Translations under genes and position numbers: made by a program
NCBI GenBank assembly: GCA_026874595.1
Contig: CM049308.1
Span: forward strand, 78,540,124-78,604,123
Direction of reading: 5' to 3'
DNA from: Sipunculus nudus
Lineage: Eukaryota > Annelida > Sipuncula > Golfingiida > Sipunculidae
DNA length: 64,000 bases
Notes under the pieces: model-generated
Told to the model about the DNA's origin: nothing
Database searches by the model: none
The model's input: only the letters and a program-made list of their open reading frames with translations
Shown: one piece after another, positions 1 through 15,600 of the stretch
Layout of the letters: each line of letters opens with the position of its first letter
Position numbering within the stretch: position 1 is the stretch's first letter

Positions 1-483
1 CACTGATCTGTAGGAGAAAAAAAAAAAATGTTTTCTTCCATGAAAATATCACATATTTTCCTCAAATTTTCTATGAAAACATACCTTTTTATCACATATC
101 ATATTTACAATCTTATCAGTGATCCACCTTTGGGACAATGTATTCAGTTTTCCACAGGTGTTGACAGTCATATCATTAGTATGTTCTTAAGAAAGATTCA
201 CAGATGTATGACATAAAAGCCTTATGTATATTTGTAGTCTTAAGAGTCATATAACTGTTCTAGTTTATTGTGTATTTTATGGTGTCTTGTGAGCAAACAC
301 TGATTTTGGAATCACTTAAAATCTTTCAGAAGAAAGGTCACTGGGTAAGTCTCAACTCTTATAGCTAGCTGCAGTAACTGAAAGTATATAGTTACATATA
401 ATGTTGCACAATTTTCAAATAGATCTGGTCTTTGTGAGCTTCAGTATAAACAATAATTGTAAGAAATGAAATGTAAACTGTAC
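1..483 (-). other. USP34: USP34 intron 21 (part)
   Basis: AT-rich intronic sequence between the last exon seen and the window edge. I see no exon, RNA gene or recognisable repeat. Confidence 0.7.
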
Positions 484-600
484 CTGGTCCTCTGGTAGAG
501 GTTTGTCAAGCGAGGCGTTAGCGATGCGCGCGAGGTGACAGAGCTGGGTGAACAGGTTCAACCCAACCATACTCATACTCTCTGGCTCTAACTGTGGCAT
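484..600 (-). CDS. USP34: USP34 exon 21 (last in window)
   Basis: 117 nt, residues 1135-1173, phase 0 at both ends. Encodes MPQLEPESMSMVGLNLFTQL and ends P-E-D-Q, just where the vertebrate protein continues with DQFWGIALRA in the next exon. Donor GTACAG is a weaker site than most here. The next exon lies left of the window. Confidence 0.92.
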
Positions 601-3600
601 CTATGTAAAAGATAAAAGTAAACTTTAATATAGGCCAGAATAAATAAATGCCAGGAAAAAGATTTCATGATTCAGTGTACATACAACAATTCACAAATAA
701 CATAAACACCTATACACATATAAAACTGTTCCAAGTAGATATAACATAAATCACACACAAATTTGTCAACAAATCATTCAAACTGATCAGTCTTTGAAAA
801 CGAATTGTAAACTGTATTTTGATAATGTTTGGAATATTTCAATCTCAATACAAAATAATATTAACATACTATTATATAGCAATGGAGCAGCCATGAAAGG
901 ACCAGAAATTTACAATGCAGTCAATCTCTTAACACCAGTGAGATTGTTTTTATTAGAATGTGACTTACTTTTTCCAGGAAAAGGTGTCTGAAGGTATCCA
1001 GTCCAAGAGCGTGGTGTTCCTTGCTCTTGGCCTGGTTTAGGAACCATGTGAATAGCTCATCACAGCACTGGGGGTCCTTGGCTAGACAGCCCCATAATGT
1101 GTCCACCTGGTCCAGGCTCAGCCCTGCAAAACATTAATTATTAATGATAATGACATTAATTCATAAACTGACAGACAGGAGAACAATGTCTGGTAATGTA
1201 AACCAAGAAATATGTATGTTTGCATTTTTTCTGTGATTTGTAAGGATATGTATGGTTCTTCTGAGTCAGGTGGTCTTCATGACTCTGAAAGACATGTTAC
1301 ATTATCCCTTTTTTACTATAAAGAAGATATCATATGATCCTCCAGGGATATGATATATGACAAAATCTGTTTGTTCTGGCACTTAAACATATTTATTACA
1401 ACCTATACATACAATGAAATATGTATGCTTTGAGAACATACGTCACAATTATATACCACAATAAAATAAAAGGTACTCACTGAATGTGTCTGGGGATCCC
1501 ATTATTGAGAACACACAGGTCAGAAACTGAAGACGCACTTGAATTTCCTCCTTATAACTATACCTGAGGTACAAAAAAGAACATTGTGTAGGGGATACAC
1601 TTCCTTACATCATGGCACAGATGTAACAGCTAGTAAATTTCAATCCCTCTTTTAACATATATAAGAAGCCATGACACCATACCTAAGCAGGAACAAAGAT
1701 CATAAAAATCACATTTAAATTATATAAAATTTTAAGTAACATTTTAAGAATTTTTAAAAATTAACATCTGTGTATTATTATAGTCAGAGGTAAATGAGGA
1801 AAAATAATAAATTTTAGAAACTGAGAATTCCTGATATTTATTAATCCTGGCACACATTTTAATACCAATTAAGGCCAATAGGAGCTTCACACTCACAGGG
1901 TATTGCCTGGCCTACTGCCTTTCCTGGATGTGTCAGTAAAGTGCTTGAGATCATTGAAAAAATGCTTCATCATATCTAGCTCTCTCTCAGCTCTCCTGCA
2001 AAAAAAAAGAAATGAAACAACATCAGGAACCCAACTGAAAAGTCAAGATCACTGCCAAAGTTTCACAAATACACACTAGAATGATTATGGCCGAAGAAAG
2101 TTTTCTTATATGTTGCTTAACAAGTCACTACTTTCTACATAGAAATGAAGAATTTTACCTCTTGATAAGACTTAAATATTTACATGTTTAAATGTTTATC
2201 TCAACAGGTCTAAACAGAAGCAACAATTTCAGCATATGACTATATAATATCACATAAAAAGCAAAAGTAAAATAAGCATGAATCTTAAGCTAAGTGCTTC
2301 TCTGATGCAAAATAATCAATAATCACCTTCAGTAACTTAAACAAAACATTTTGTTTTAATAAATAATAATTATTTTAGTTTTTTTTTCAATAAACAGTGC
2401 TTAATTTAAACCACACCAGCCCTATCCTATTGAAGGTAGCATCATACAAAGAGGAAATACCTGATGTTTAAATAAGGAGCCACTTACATTGTTACAGCAT
2501 ATGTATCTAGACCTGTACGATACTGCTGAAAGGACCCAAATAATTTTGGCAAGAGTCGCAAGGAAATCACAGTCGATCTGAAACAAAATGGGAGAATGTG
2601 ACAATTAACAGAATGACACCAGCGAATTCAGTAATCAATATCTGGTACCTAAGTAGTTGAAATTTGATATATATTCTTATTTGAAAACCAAAACATACTA
2701 ACATTTTGTAAAAAGAAGAAACAATTACAACAAACTACTTTAGTATTTTAACATATTTTCATATGTGATGATCCAAGTAAGACCTGGTTATCAGCAATAA
2801 TGTTTTGAGTAAAATGTTTTGTATTATTGAATAAATTTGGGTACTAACAGTAATCACAAAAGCCATAAAAAGAGACGAAGAATACCTTTTTTATTAATAG
2901 ATAAATTGTTCACCAAGACTAGGGCCAATACCAAGATTATTGAGAACCATCACCCAAGTGTCATTATTTCAGATTACATTGATAGAGAATTATGTGGGGC
3001 ACTGAAATATGTTATTACTGTTATCTGATGTAGGTCCTTTTCTAATTAAGCACCAACTGGTGTTCAAATTAGAACCTGTTATCAATTTAAATTTTTTCTG
3101 AATTATCTATTTATTGCAGTTTATACCTTACCACTTGTTATTGTAACAGATAAGTCTTTCATAGGGAGTAAATATCCATTATGAAAATCTTGAGAGTCCC
3201 CTTGTTTCCCTTTAAAGGTGGTGCTGAAAAGCTAAAGCCTAATCACTGTAAAATTTAACAAACAAGACAATACAATCTGCAGAGAGGTAACTTACTTATG
3301 GTTAGCTACATTTTCTACACAGGCTTTAATGAACTTGGTTCTGATTCCTCTCTCAGTTGAGAAACACACCAAAGAACACAGAGCTTTCTCAGCTTCCTGG
3401 GCCAGCCCCTCCGGCAGCAGATGCTGGAACAGAGTTAAATATGAGCACACGATCAACAATGACCACTCAGATGGGAAAGAATTTCAAAGCACAGGACACT
3501 AAGACAAAAGACACCTCTAGAAAAATTAAGTTATGCTCTTCTTTGGTATAATATTTGGAGAAGCTCCATTTCAACTTATGTTAGTTACACTATATGCATG

Positions 3601-6600
3601 AAGTATAATGCTAAAAGAGAATAGAGGATCAGTAAAAGCTCTTTGGACCTATACTAAACGGATCTCTCATATTATCAGTCATCTCCAGATGCCTCCTGAA
3701 AATGTTTTGACAACCATCAATCACAGCACCCTACACAGATGAAAACAATATTCAAAGCATTTATCTTTCAATGCAGAGATAACAAATACCTATACAGAAT
3801 ATAGGATCTACCCTGAGTTGTACTGACTGTATGACCATGTACTTACAGCTTTATCATCTTGTACCAGATCCCAGAGGAGTGTCTGGCCAGGCTTACAAAC
3901 ATCCTCCAGAAGACGAGACATAGGTGTCACCCCTTGTGCATCTCCACTTCCAGGATGCACTGAAATATTGCATAATAATTGCAACAAAGGCTCACATTAC
4001 AGTCACCTTTGTATACTGATGACACATTAATACCTGAAAAAGTTTGAAATATGAATATAAAAATTGGGCATCTCTTTATTATTTGAGTATTCTGTTCTGA
4101 ATTTATATGATTAACAAAAGTACTGCAAGGGTGCATAATATGCCCAACGTATGTCTTGTGACCTCTGACCTCATTAAATATGCCAGAATTTGGCCAAGAC
4201 TTCAGGGAAGAAACTCTACTGGTTAATATTTTAAATGCATTTCATGATAATTAATAAGATTTTTGGCAGTTCATCACATCACATTTAAGTAAAGTGACCT
4301 CTGACCTAAATAAATATGCATGGATTTTGCCCGGAATTGAACTTAGGCAAGATATGATACTGGTTAATAATTCTATTGAATTTAAGTTATCGTGGTGACA
4401 CTGGTGACCCCTGACTTCGATAAATGTTTAAGTATGTGTGGATTCTGCCTTTAATCAAACTCGGAGAGAAGGTGACCTGACTTCAATAAATGATTAAATA
4501 TGCATGAATTCTGCCTAAAATCATCTTATACAGAGTTTCTTTAAAATTCAACAAATCCTTGGTTATTTATCACAGGAACACTAAAAGTTAACTGACGTAG
4601 AAGCAACGGACAAAACGTGGGTGTACCATTATATGTCCTGTCATAGACAGTGATATAAAAAATCTATATAGACACATTCTTTTACCTCTAACAGGAGCCA
4701 TGGCAGGTGCTGGATGAACTCCTGATCTATGAACTGGTGGACTTCGCTGAACCTGTGTCTCCGCTGACACCAGCTCATCCTCACTAAATATGTCTTCTCC
4801 CTCAAAGTCAGCCATGTTTTTTTCTGACTTGTTACTAAGACGAGAACTGTTACAGCTGTCCTGGTCTGGACTCAATATGTCATCTCCTTCTTCCCTGAAA
4901 ATAGTTAATCACAGAGGGTCACATACACTGGTCAACTAGGTAGAATAAAGATGAGAACTAATTCTCAAGACCTCAGTGCTACAATATATGATCAATATTT
5001 ATTCAGACTTTTAAGCATTTATTAAGACTCTATAATACCCACTTTCACCAAATTTTATGCCTTATAGGTCTTTGCAAATTTACCAAAACTAGTAAATTAA
5101 GCTTTCATTATTTTGTACTTGATGACATTTTTGCACAGTTTCATTCCAAATAAAATAGATGCAACTTCAAGTTGGCCTATTGCAAACGCTTGTGTAGTTT
5201 CTGATGCATGGTGCTGTAATAGTTCCTTCACAAAATAATATCAAATGTCTCAAGATTCAGGATGAAATATGGAAAATGACCCACCCTTAGGACACATTTG
5301 GCATAGTTTCCAACATTTCGAACATTTCAAGAGTAAGAGCTGGTATTAATGAGGTATACTCACAGAGTAGTATATGTTATTATCTTGATAAATCTGCTTG
5401 TATTGACCCTCAGTCCTGACATAATTTTCAGATTCTCTCTTTACCACAATGAGGTTTTACTTATCCATAATTTATCCCATAACTGCTCTAGTCTTTACCT
5501 GGAGCTGTGTCGTCGGCCCTGTTTCTGATGCACCATCTTGATGTAGCCACGACAGTCAAACTGCTCCACCTCCTCACCCTCCTCCTTGCTGTGGGTACCC
5601 TCAATGTTCGGTACCTGGCTGTCGCCCTCCCCATGTGACACTCCCATCTGCTGTAGCATCTCAGACTCACAGCTGGTGTTCAATGTCTCCTACAAGAGTA
5701 CAACAGAACCTGACTGATTACCAATGAACTGCTATTGCAATGTATCTAAACCTTTATAAAAAACTAATCTATTTTTATGAAATTTTATATTTGGAATTCT
5801 GTGTTTATGAGTGCTTATTTATCCAAATTATGTGTTATCACATACTGATAATCTTTTATCTCTGAAACTTAAGTCTTACTGGATCAGCAGTAAAATCCTA
5901 ATGTCAATCTCCAGGATCATAAAGTGCTCATTAGCGGGGGGGGGGGGGGGGGGGGGGGGGCATGGGGTGGTCATGTTTACTGTTAGGCTTTTATGACATT
6001 CAGTAAAATGTTTAGGTTTAGCAGGGATACAGCTAAAATAGTAAAATAGTCATCAATGTAGGATTGTTAGGCTCATGGAGGAATTGTCAAGTGGGCATTT
6101 ACTGTATTTTTTTCAAGCGTGCGTTCACACACTTAAAAAGATAATAAATCTCATGACTTTCATTCATCAAAATTTATTGATTTTTCCATGGCTTTTAATG
6201 GATCCTATCAAGGAACTTCAGGACCTCACTTATTTTTGGGCTCATTATCATAAGAAACATCAGCATAGATGATTGACAAAAGGTCATGAAAAAATACCAA
6301 TATATCAGGAATAGTGTTTAAATCTACATAAATCAAGGGCCTTGCAGTTAAACAGTTGTGATTCAGCAAAAATAAAGGAAACTTTGCAATGTCTTGATGA
6401 AACCAAAAATAAGGCAATTTTTGCACTAAATTTGCCTTGAAATATATTGATTAAACCTTTGTGGCGATGTTTTTTGTGTGACACTTATAAAGATTAATCT
6501 AAAACCTTGTTCTGTCTATTCTATCAGATTATGGAGTTTGTATAAAGTTTTAAAACTGACTATTGTCAGAATCATCAAGAGCCATCAATAACCATATATA

Positions 6601-9600
6601 TTCTTATCACAGGCATTCACATTGATAATCATATTGCATGTATCAATATTCAGTAAAACCGTCACTAACGACCACCTCAGTTTAGCGACCACCTAAAAAT
6701 TTTGACCACTCCTTCACAGAGACAATTTTTGCTCTTTACAGCAGACCTCACTTGAATGACCACTTAAAAAATGTGATCACCTTATTAAGGTCCAGTTGGC
6801 AATCGTATTTTCAAGGTTTCAATGTATACTGATCTATCATGCTAACTTAACTAGTAGTATCGTGGTGTGCTTGCCCTTACCTTAGACATATCCTGGTCCG
6901 TGCTTATGTTATGACTGCCTTCTGTACTTTCTTCTATGTGGTGGTCGCAATCCCCATCTGGGTCTTCATCTGCTTCGACGGACTCATCACACACTTTCTT
7001 ATCTTTACGTCGACGCTGGATATACTTAACGTCCATGTATGAATAACCCCCCTGTTTCGTGCATCCTAATTCACCCGGTTCATGCCCACAATCCCCTTCA
7101 CATTCTGATTCATGTTCAGAATGGGGCTGACGGGGCCCATGAGGGGGACAATGGTGAAATTTACATGTGACTTTCAACCTGTTCATTCGTCTCCGAGGCC
7201 CCGCCCGGATTTTCCTACCACATTTATGTTGACCTTCAACCTTTTGGATCTGGGGCATGTGCTTAATGTGTCGCTGACCTGCTGGCAGCTCCTCAACCTC
7301 ATCCGAATTGTCCATTTCATCACTGGATTCACTACATTCGTAATCAGTATCACTAATATGCTGACTCTGCTCCATCAAGGCATCATGAACGCTTTGATCA
7401 ACTAAACCACTGGATTCCGGGAAATGCCCCATCTCCTTCAGTTTCTCCACTGAATGCTTTCCGTCTTCAGCATCAGACGGGTCCTCCGGTAACGACCCCT
7501 CGCTGACGTTGCTCAGTTCACTATTCACACATAAACTGCTGTTTTCAGACTCACTGTCACCCTCTTTTTCCTTTTCCTTCACTACATGTGGGATCTGTGG
7601 CTCCCTCTTGCAGGAATGACCTGAACCAGGGCATGCTACTTCAACCATTTCTGCATCACTCCCAGACTGGTCACTACTGCTCTGCTGACTGACGTGTCCT
7701 GAACCTGATGTACAATGACAAGCAATTATTCAAATCAAACTTAAAAGGGACAGGTGGTGGTTTTTAGTATCATATCATGAAAAGTTTGGTCTCATACAAT
7801 TTTACACTTTGTCCTCCAGCTCTTTGAGCCTGTCAATTTTTGTTAATCTTCTGTGATCGAGAATTTAAGAAATGAGATAATATGACTTGTTATCAGCCAA
7901 GTACTATTCTCAATACTTCAGATCTGAATGCAAACAACTAAGTTTTAGATTAAATAATAAATATACAAGTCTTATTTTGCCTTGATCTGCAAACTACTGA
8001 GTTTAAGATTAAATTAGAAAATCAATGCCATGATATGCAAATTACAAATGCAGAGTTTTATATTTCAGAATAAAAAACCTTAATAGAACTCACCAGTGCT
8101 GCCCATTGTACATGCATCGCCGTGGTGAAAGTGCGTGTGATCACTATGGTGACGAGCTGTTGGGGGTCTTACAGCTGCAGCAGTAGCAGTGTTCCACAAG
8201 TATTTAATCAGAGCTGATGCTAAATACAGAGTCTGGAAAGACATAATAACAGAAAATGAGAAAACAACAGGAGGCAAGCACCCAATTTACAGCACTTGTT
8301 CTAAATTTACAGTCATTATAGTAGCACACTATTGCGTAATCTTTCAATCTTTTATCACTAGAGTAAAGTTCTGATCAGACAATGCCTACAAAACCCCATG
8401 ACTGCAATTGAAAAAGAAAAGCAACTGGGGGAGAGCATATGCTGAGGGACCCATATAAATTACAAATGTATATTAGATATCAGAACGAGCTAATAAAAAC
8501 TAATCCTTACAGCTTTATATGCAAAATGGACTCGGCAAAGAAAATTGAAAATTCAATGGTTTTTGTTACATATTTTACTATAACCTTTCACAAGTATGAC
8601 ATTCTAGACTATAGGTGCTTTCATGCAAAATAGTAAAATATTAAACCATAACTTAATAATATGCTGCAATGAACACAAAAATATACCACAGCTGAGAGGT
8701 TGACTGTACATTTTTTTTCTAAATATAGTGACTGACCTGTTCTGTCTGACAAGAGGGCTCGAGGCTGGCGACCAGTTTCAGCAGGTGCTGAGTGGGTGCC
8801 ACCTCCAGGTGCTTGATGAGGGGGATCAGCACGTCCAGAACCTGTCTACCACAGTGCTTCAGCTGGAAAAATATATACATGAATAATCATAATGTAATTC
8901 ATGTTGATTATCATGTGTGGAGAGTATGGGTACTACCAATCTGCAAAGAAAGTTCAACACAATACTGGAGACTTCAGATCTGATCAAGGGCCTAGAATAT
9001 CCTAAAGGTAAAACACTGCACTTTCCCCTGGTGACCTGGGTTTGATTCCAAGGATAGTGATGAGAGTGGGTTACGGATGCCTTTACAAGAACGGTGGTAT
9101 TCTGGACATTACAGAATGCCACCAACCAAGCAAAGGGGAGTGCCTTGCATTAGTTATTTTAACTAGTTGTACAATCCATGTTTAATAAATAAAATTTATA
9201 TTTTATCTGATAAAAGGAAAAGAAGGTGTAAAAGTGACTGATATAACACAGAAATAAGAAAACAGTTTCTAAAATTTGCCAGGGATGCTCATGTGGCCGT
9301 AGGGTAAGGGTCTGCAGTCTCCATCATTCTTGTCTTGTTCTGATGTTGGTACTTTTACAGCTATCACAGTGCTCCAGACTTACAGTTATATTGCCTACAG
9401 AACATAAACATTACCTGTGCTGATGCCCAGATACAGTCTATATGTTCCTTGGTTATCCTGCCTTCCATGGCCATGAAGTTGAGGATCATCTGACTTTGTT
9501 TAATCAGCTGTAAATACAAACATTAAGCATAAGCACAAAAACAAACAATATCATGTCTACTGTTAAAAAGACAAATATTTGTATAACACAGATTTTATAT

Positions 9601-12600
9601 AACTGATAAACCCTTGTGATAAATCTACTGCAGAAACCCAGATAATTATATGGGAAAAAAATCTACAGAGCTAGTAATCTGAAGAATAAGTTTGATATAA
9701 AGAGTATGTTTTTCAGTGATTTAACCACACTTGTAGAATGATATATTTCATGCATGCATTCTCAACCAAACATGTTGAAAACCACTGACTTACCTCAACA
9801 TGTAAATTAGGTCCAAAAATACATTCCACTATTTTCTTAGTTGTTAACCACTTAGCTAACTGTGTCCCAAACCTAGAATAGAAATTAAAATAGGCATGGC
9901 ATTAGCCTGAGAAGCATACTACACATGAACCAATATATCTTCAAAATTTCTTCAGTTATTCAGAAAATATTTTAAGTTGTTAATATTGTACAAATTTAAC
10001 TATACACGTTATTGCTATCAAGATAAATTAATAAAGTGAATTATCATATTTTACATTTTGATGAAACCACCTTACCTTTTAATTCACAGATAAATAACAA
10101 TTTAAACATTTCTTGAGTTTACAGCGACGTAGTGTTGTACTGCTATATATTCAGTCATTATGCTTAGTCTACATGACTCAGCAATAGTGTAACTTTGTTT
10201 AAACTTGACATCAACATGATTAAGTTTGCAGTTTCCAATCAGTCAACCCCCCCCCCTTTATTTAGAAAGAATACATTACTCACTTATCTGCTTCCATCAG
10301 GTTATCGTTTCCAGTCAACTCATTGTATAAGTTAATTTGGTTCTGCAAATTAAATGTAATTAATATTATATCATTTGACAATACCTATATATTAAAAAAA
10401 AAATATTTTACATATATTATTGTCTCCTCTAGATCTTAATTCATAAACTCTGGTATGATTAGAGATAATTTTTTTTTTTTTTCTGTCAGTGAATAAGGAA
10501 GACAGGAAACAGTGTCCTTTCTGTACAGGTACACCATCCCACGAAGTGCTAAAATACTGAAAATTTAATTAATGTAAACATTTTGCATCAATACAGTAAT
10601 AACAAAGAAACATTAATGCATTTATCTGTTTACATATTCAACAACTTAAAAGCAGAATGAACTAGATGTGTCGGAACGACACAAATGCCCCCGCCTGGGG
10701 CAAATTAGAAACTTTTTGAACAATTTTTTAAGTTCAGGAGGTGTCGTATGGTCAAAAGTAGGTCAACATGGGCAAAATGCAAACTCGATCTGTAACAGTT
10801 CATTATCAAGCATCACACCAAAAATCATGCCAGTATATGCAGGCATTGAGAAAAAAAGTCCATACATGTGCATTCTCCATAAAAATTTCTGTCTTTCATG
10901 AAATTTTCTACGTTTAGGAGCCGTAAAACAAAGTAGGTCAACCGGGACGAAACGCGAACTCGATCTGTAACTGTCATTATCTGCCCACACAAAAAATCAG
11001 GGTGGTATCTGCAGGCATTGAGGAAAAAAGTCAGTACATATGCATTTGTTATAAAAATTTCTATTTTTCATGAAACTTTCTATGTTCAGGAACAGTCAAA
11101 TGGTCAAAAATAGGTCAACTGGGACAAAACAAGAACTCGATCTGTAACTGGTCATTATCTGCCTACACACCAAAAATCAGGCCAGTATCTGCAGGCACTG
11201 CGAAAAAAAATCCGTACATGTGCACTTTTTTATGAAATTTTCTATGTTAGAGCACCGTCAAACGGTCAAAAGCAGGTCAACTGGGCAAATCGTGAACTTG
11301 ATCTGTAACTGGCCATTATTGGCCCAAACACCAAAAATCAGGCCAATATCTGCAGGCATTGCGAAAAAAAGTCCGTACATGTGTATTTGTCATGAAAGTT
11401 CATATTTTTCATGAAATTTTCTATGTTCAGGAGCCGTAAAACGGTCAAAAATAGGTCAACCGGGACGAAATGCGAACTCGATCTGTAACTGTTCTATATC
11501 TGCAAACACACCAAAAATCAGGCCAATATCTGCAGGCATTGCAAAAAAAGTCCGTACATGTGTACTTGTCATGAAAATTTCTATTTTTCATGAAATTTTC
11601 TAAGTTAACGAGGCATAAAACGTTCAAAAGTAGGTCAACCAGGACAAAACGCAAACTCGATCTGTAACTGGTCATTATCTGCCCACACACAAAAAATCAG
11701 GGCAATGTCTGCAGGCACTGCAAAAAAAAATCCGTACATGTGTATTTGTCATGAAAATTCATATTTTTCATTAAATTTTCTATGTTCAGGAGCCGTAAAA
11801 CGGTCAAAAATAGGTCAACTGGGACGAAACGCGAACTTGATCTGTAACTGGTCTATATCTTCCCACACACCAAAAATCAGGCCAATATCAGCAGGCATTG
11901 CGAAAAAAAGTCCTTACATGTGTATTTGTTATGAAAGTTCATATTTTTCATGAAATTTTATATGTTCAGGGGCTGTAAAATAGGTCAACCAGGAGGAAAC
12001 GTGAACTTGATCTGTAACTGGTCTATATCTGCCCACACTATATCTGTGCGTACAAATGTTTGATTTCGGAATGACGGAAGGACGGAATGACGGACATGGG
12101 TAAAACTATATGCCCCGGCCAGCCACTTTGTGGCAGGGGCATAACAAAAATAAACAGGTTTTCTTGTCAAGATTTTCAAACTATCCAATTCAAGCTGCAA
12201 AGAAAGCCAATGCAGCCAGTGGACTGCAAAATTTACAACATTTTACACCAGTCCAATTCAAGTGAAGAAGTCATTTTATACAATATTATGGTAACCACCA
12301 ACTCACATTAATCTGAGTAATGCCAGCCAGCCTTATGGTGAGGGTTGAGCAGGTGAAATACTTAAATGCCAGGTCCAGCCCCTCACAATCAAATGAAAGG
12401 TGAGTCTCCAATGGTTCCTTCACGGCTGCCCACATCAGCTCCGTCATGCTGCGGGTACCTGCCATTCGCAGGTCCTTGTCAGACATCTTACACATATACC
12501 TGAGTAAGGACATATAACAAATAATCAGAAATTGAACTAGTTAATGCATTACAAATCTTCCATAAACCCTACACAGTTACAGACTGTACAGTTCTGCCCA

Positions 12601-15600
12601 ACACCAATGCTTTTCAAGGACATGTGGCAGAATGTTATACTGGATAAGGATAAAAGTTACAATATTTTCACAAATGTATATGGCCCTATGGCGGTATGTT
12701 GAACTCAGTGAAGATAACAATACTTTTCACAATATGGTCTTGTTAAGCCTTCTGGTTTGTCAGGTTTTATCTGTACAGGAGAAGGAACAATTCTCATGGG
12801 CTATGTCTGATTAACACAGCGACATTCATTACTTTAAATACTTAAAGTCACATGACAAAGTTACCTGATCACATGAGGCCTCAGGGGAACTATATACTGG
12901 GTAACTGTTGTCATGTTCATCCACAGACGGAGCTGAAACAACCACAACTCATAAATTAGTAGAAAATACAATACACATGTTTATTATTGAGACCTGCAAA
13001 TTATCTCTCACTAGGTTCAGGTAACATTTACAAATCAAATTAAATGAATTTAATTGCATTTGATCAGTCATCAATGTGTACATCTATACATGTACAGGTT
13101 AAGTGATTAAATATCTTAAATCAATTTAGTTATCAAGCCCACCACTATCTTAAGCTATAATAAAATTTATCAGCAATTTTTACAATATATCACATATAAC
13201 CTTAAATTTATACATGCAACCAATTAGTTAAAAACTACTGCTGCATTTCTTTAATGCATACAAACTTCTGTACAGCAAGTAACAACATAAGCAAAGTGCA
13301 TACATGTATGGAAACTTACATTAGCAACGATTGTAATGAGTGTGTTGGCCATAGGAATTGGGAACGTATCAGGGTCTCCCCGCTCAAAGCAGTGTCTAAT
13401 GGCCTGGATTCCATTTCTATCACAGAAGAAGCAAATGTTTCGCAACAGGTACACTGGAATCTCAGGATCCTGCAAACCAAAACATAAAATATCAAAATAC
13501 AGTAGAATCTCCCTATAATCGATAGCAGACTGGTTTCAGTCAATAATACAGAGGTGCCCATCTTATTAAAGAGGTTATGAATACCTAAGACTAGTTTACA
13601 CTGCACTTCTTCGAATGTTTTTCATAGTGTGCGTCTGTAAAACAGAGGTATCCACAATATAAAGGTGCCCACATACTGAAGTTTAAGTGTGCATAAAAAC
13701 AGCTACACTAATATTTCCCACTCAGATATGTGCAAACAACTTGGCACTAAATCAAAGATGTTGAACTAGAAGATTAAGTATAGAAATATCATGGTAAAAT
13801 TACTATTATAATACATCCAAGTACACGGCTGGAGGGATGGACAGACTAGACAGACAATGGACAAAGAGTGATTGCTATAGCTCAGATGACTTACAGTCAG
13901 CTTAGCTAAAAGACAATTTATATTATATTTATGGGACAAAATGAGATAATTCAGGTTATTTAAAATGTAAAAAACAAGCTGGCACTTATTGTATGTAACA
14001 ATTACAGATCTCAGACTGAGAGACACCTGCTGGTCATGTAATCATAATGTAAATACAATAATTAACTGAATGGCTGATGATCGACTATGATCAATGATTG
14101 GGTTGATGCAAATGATCTGAAGACAGATCTTGCAGTGCCATAATTAATTGCAAATTTCTGCAAGTAACTAAGGCTTTGTGATGAGGAAATGTGTGGTTTT
14201 ATATTTATTATGCAAGCAAACAAGAGAAACGCATTTGCTAAAACAATTAATTCCTCATTAACTAAATGTAGGTTATAGAACTACGACTTTATTAGCCTGC
14301 ATGCAGTCCTACATATCAGATGAGCAGGGCTGGGGTAATTGAAAATGTAATTGTAATTGAATGTAATTACATGATTTCATGTAACTGAAAGTAATTTGTA
14401 ACTTAACATATTTCAAATTACAAGTAATTGTAATTGTAATAAATTACTTTGAAAAATACACTGTAATTTGAAATACTTTTCAATTGCACTTAAATCAAAT
14501 AATCTGCCTAAAGTCAGACAAACAAACTTGTATATTTCTACACAGTAGTCATTACTGCTGATCCCTCTGTGCCCAAGTTTCATCTGAGCTGTGTGTTTCC
14601 TGCTTATACCTAACAAGGTTTCTGAGGAGGGTTTCTGTGTGACCTTCCCCCAGTAAATTTGAAGTAACCCTCTGCTTGTGTTCTGCCTGACTACAAACAT
14701 CCTGGCTGCATTTATCTAGTCTATCTGCAAGTCATCCAGAAACATCTGAAGGGGCTGGTTGCTTTTTGTTTTGATTGCAAGGACCTATCACTGACCATGG
14801 AGTATCTACATATGGTGGCAGTGGCCTGTATGTTTACAGCTTACAGGTTTCATGTGAGGGTTTCTGTGGGACTTCACCCTGACAATGATGCAACCCTCTT
14901 CTCCTGCACTGTCAGACTGCAAAATGCCCTGGCTATCAGTAGTTTATCCAGAAGCATCAAAAGGGGCTGGTTGCATTTTGTTTCAATTGCAATGATCTAT
15001 CTAACTGAGGATAAGTGATTATCAGTAACAGTAGGCAAATTTTTTAGGCTATACAGATGTTCCATGAATGACAATACTTTTCAGATTTTGTTGATGATAA
15101 AGTGCAACCAACAATTTCATAACATATCATAGATATGCACCAAATACACATGCATTTAATGGAATCAAGCAGTGCAAGTACATCTGTTTACTTTTCTATA
15201 TAGTACAGTTAAATAGCAACCACAATATACAGTGATACAAACCCTGACATGTTTAATCATTTTAATGTAAATAAAGTTCACTTTTGTGTTCAGTTTCAGT
15301 ATTCTAAGTGTCCAAGTATTTTAACTGACAACAAAGTAATTGAAAGTAACTGAAATGTAATTCAATTACTTTTCACTGTAATTGTTATTAATTACATATG
15401 CAAATCTATGTAGTTATAAAATGTAATCGTAATTTTACATTTTGAAAGTAACTGTAATTGTAATTATTTACATTTGGATGTAATTGACCCCAGCCCTGCA
15501 GATGAGATGATGTACCGGTCTATAAATGGTCTGAAAGATCCTACTTTTTAACAACTGATTATTTCTGATTATCAGTCAGTAGAGTTGAACCAATTTTACT

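Larger units (their letters stand above)
601..3846 (-). other. USP34: USP34 introns 15-20, no other features seen
   Basis: Between the exons in this stretch the introns are 340-720 bp, AT-rich and free of recognisable repeats. The short open frames here, on both strands, have no family resemblance. Confidence 0.6.
7705..10283 (-). other. USP34: USP34 introns 7-11
   Basis: Introns of about 290-550 bp between exons 12 and 7. Apart from a possible SINE at 8,985-9,125 and a C run at 10,247 nothing is recognised. Confidence 0.55.

Noticed and set aside
3901-3959. Alternative acceptor for USP34 exon 15 at GTGGAG, 18 bp further in
   Set aside because: Also in phase, but it lacks a pyrimidine tract; TTTCAG is the normal acceptor.
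7112-7405. 97-codon open frame on the plus strand
   Set aside because: It lies opposite USP34 exon 12, whose minus-strand frame joins in phase to both neighbours; the plus frame has no family resemblance.
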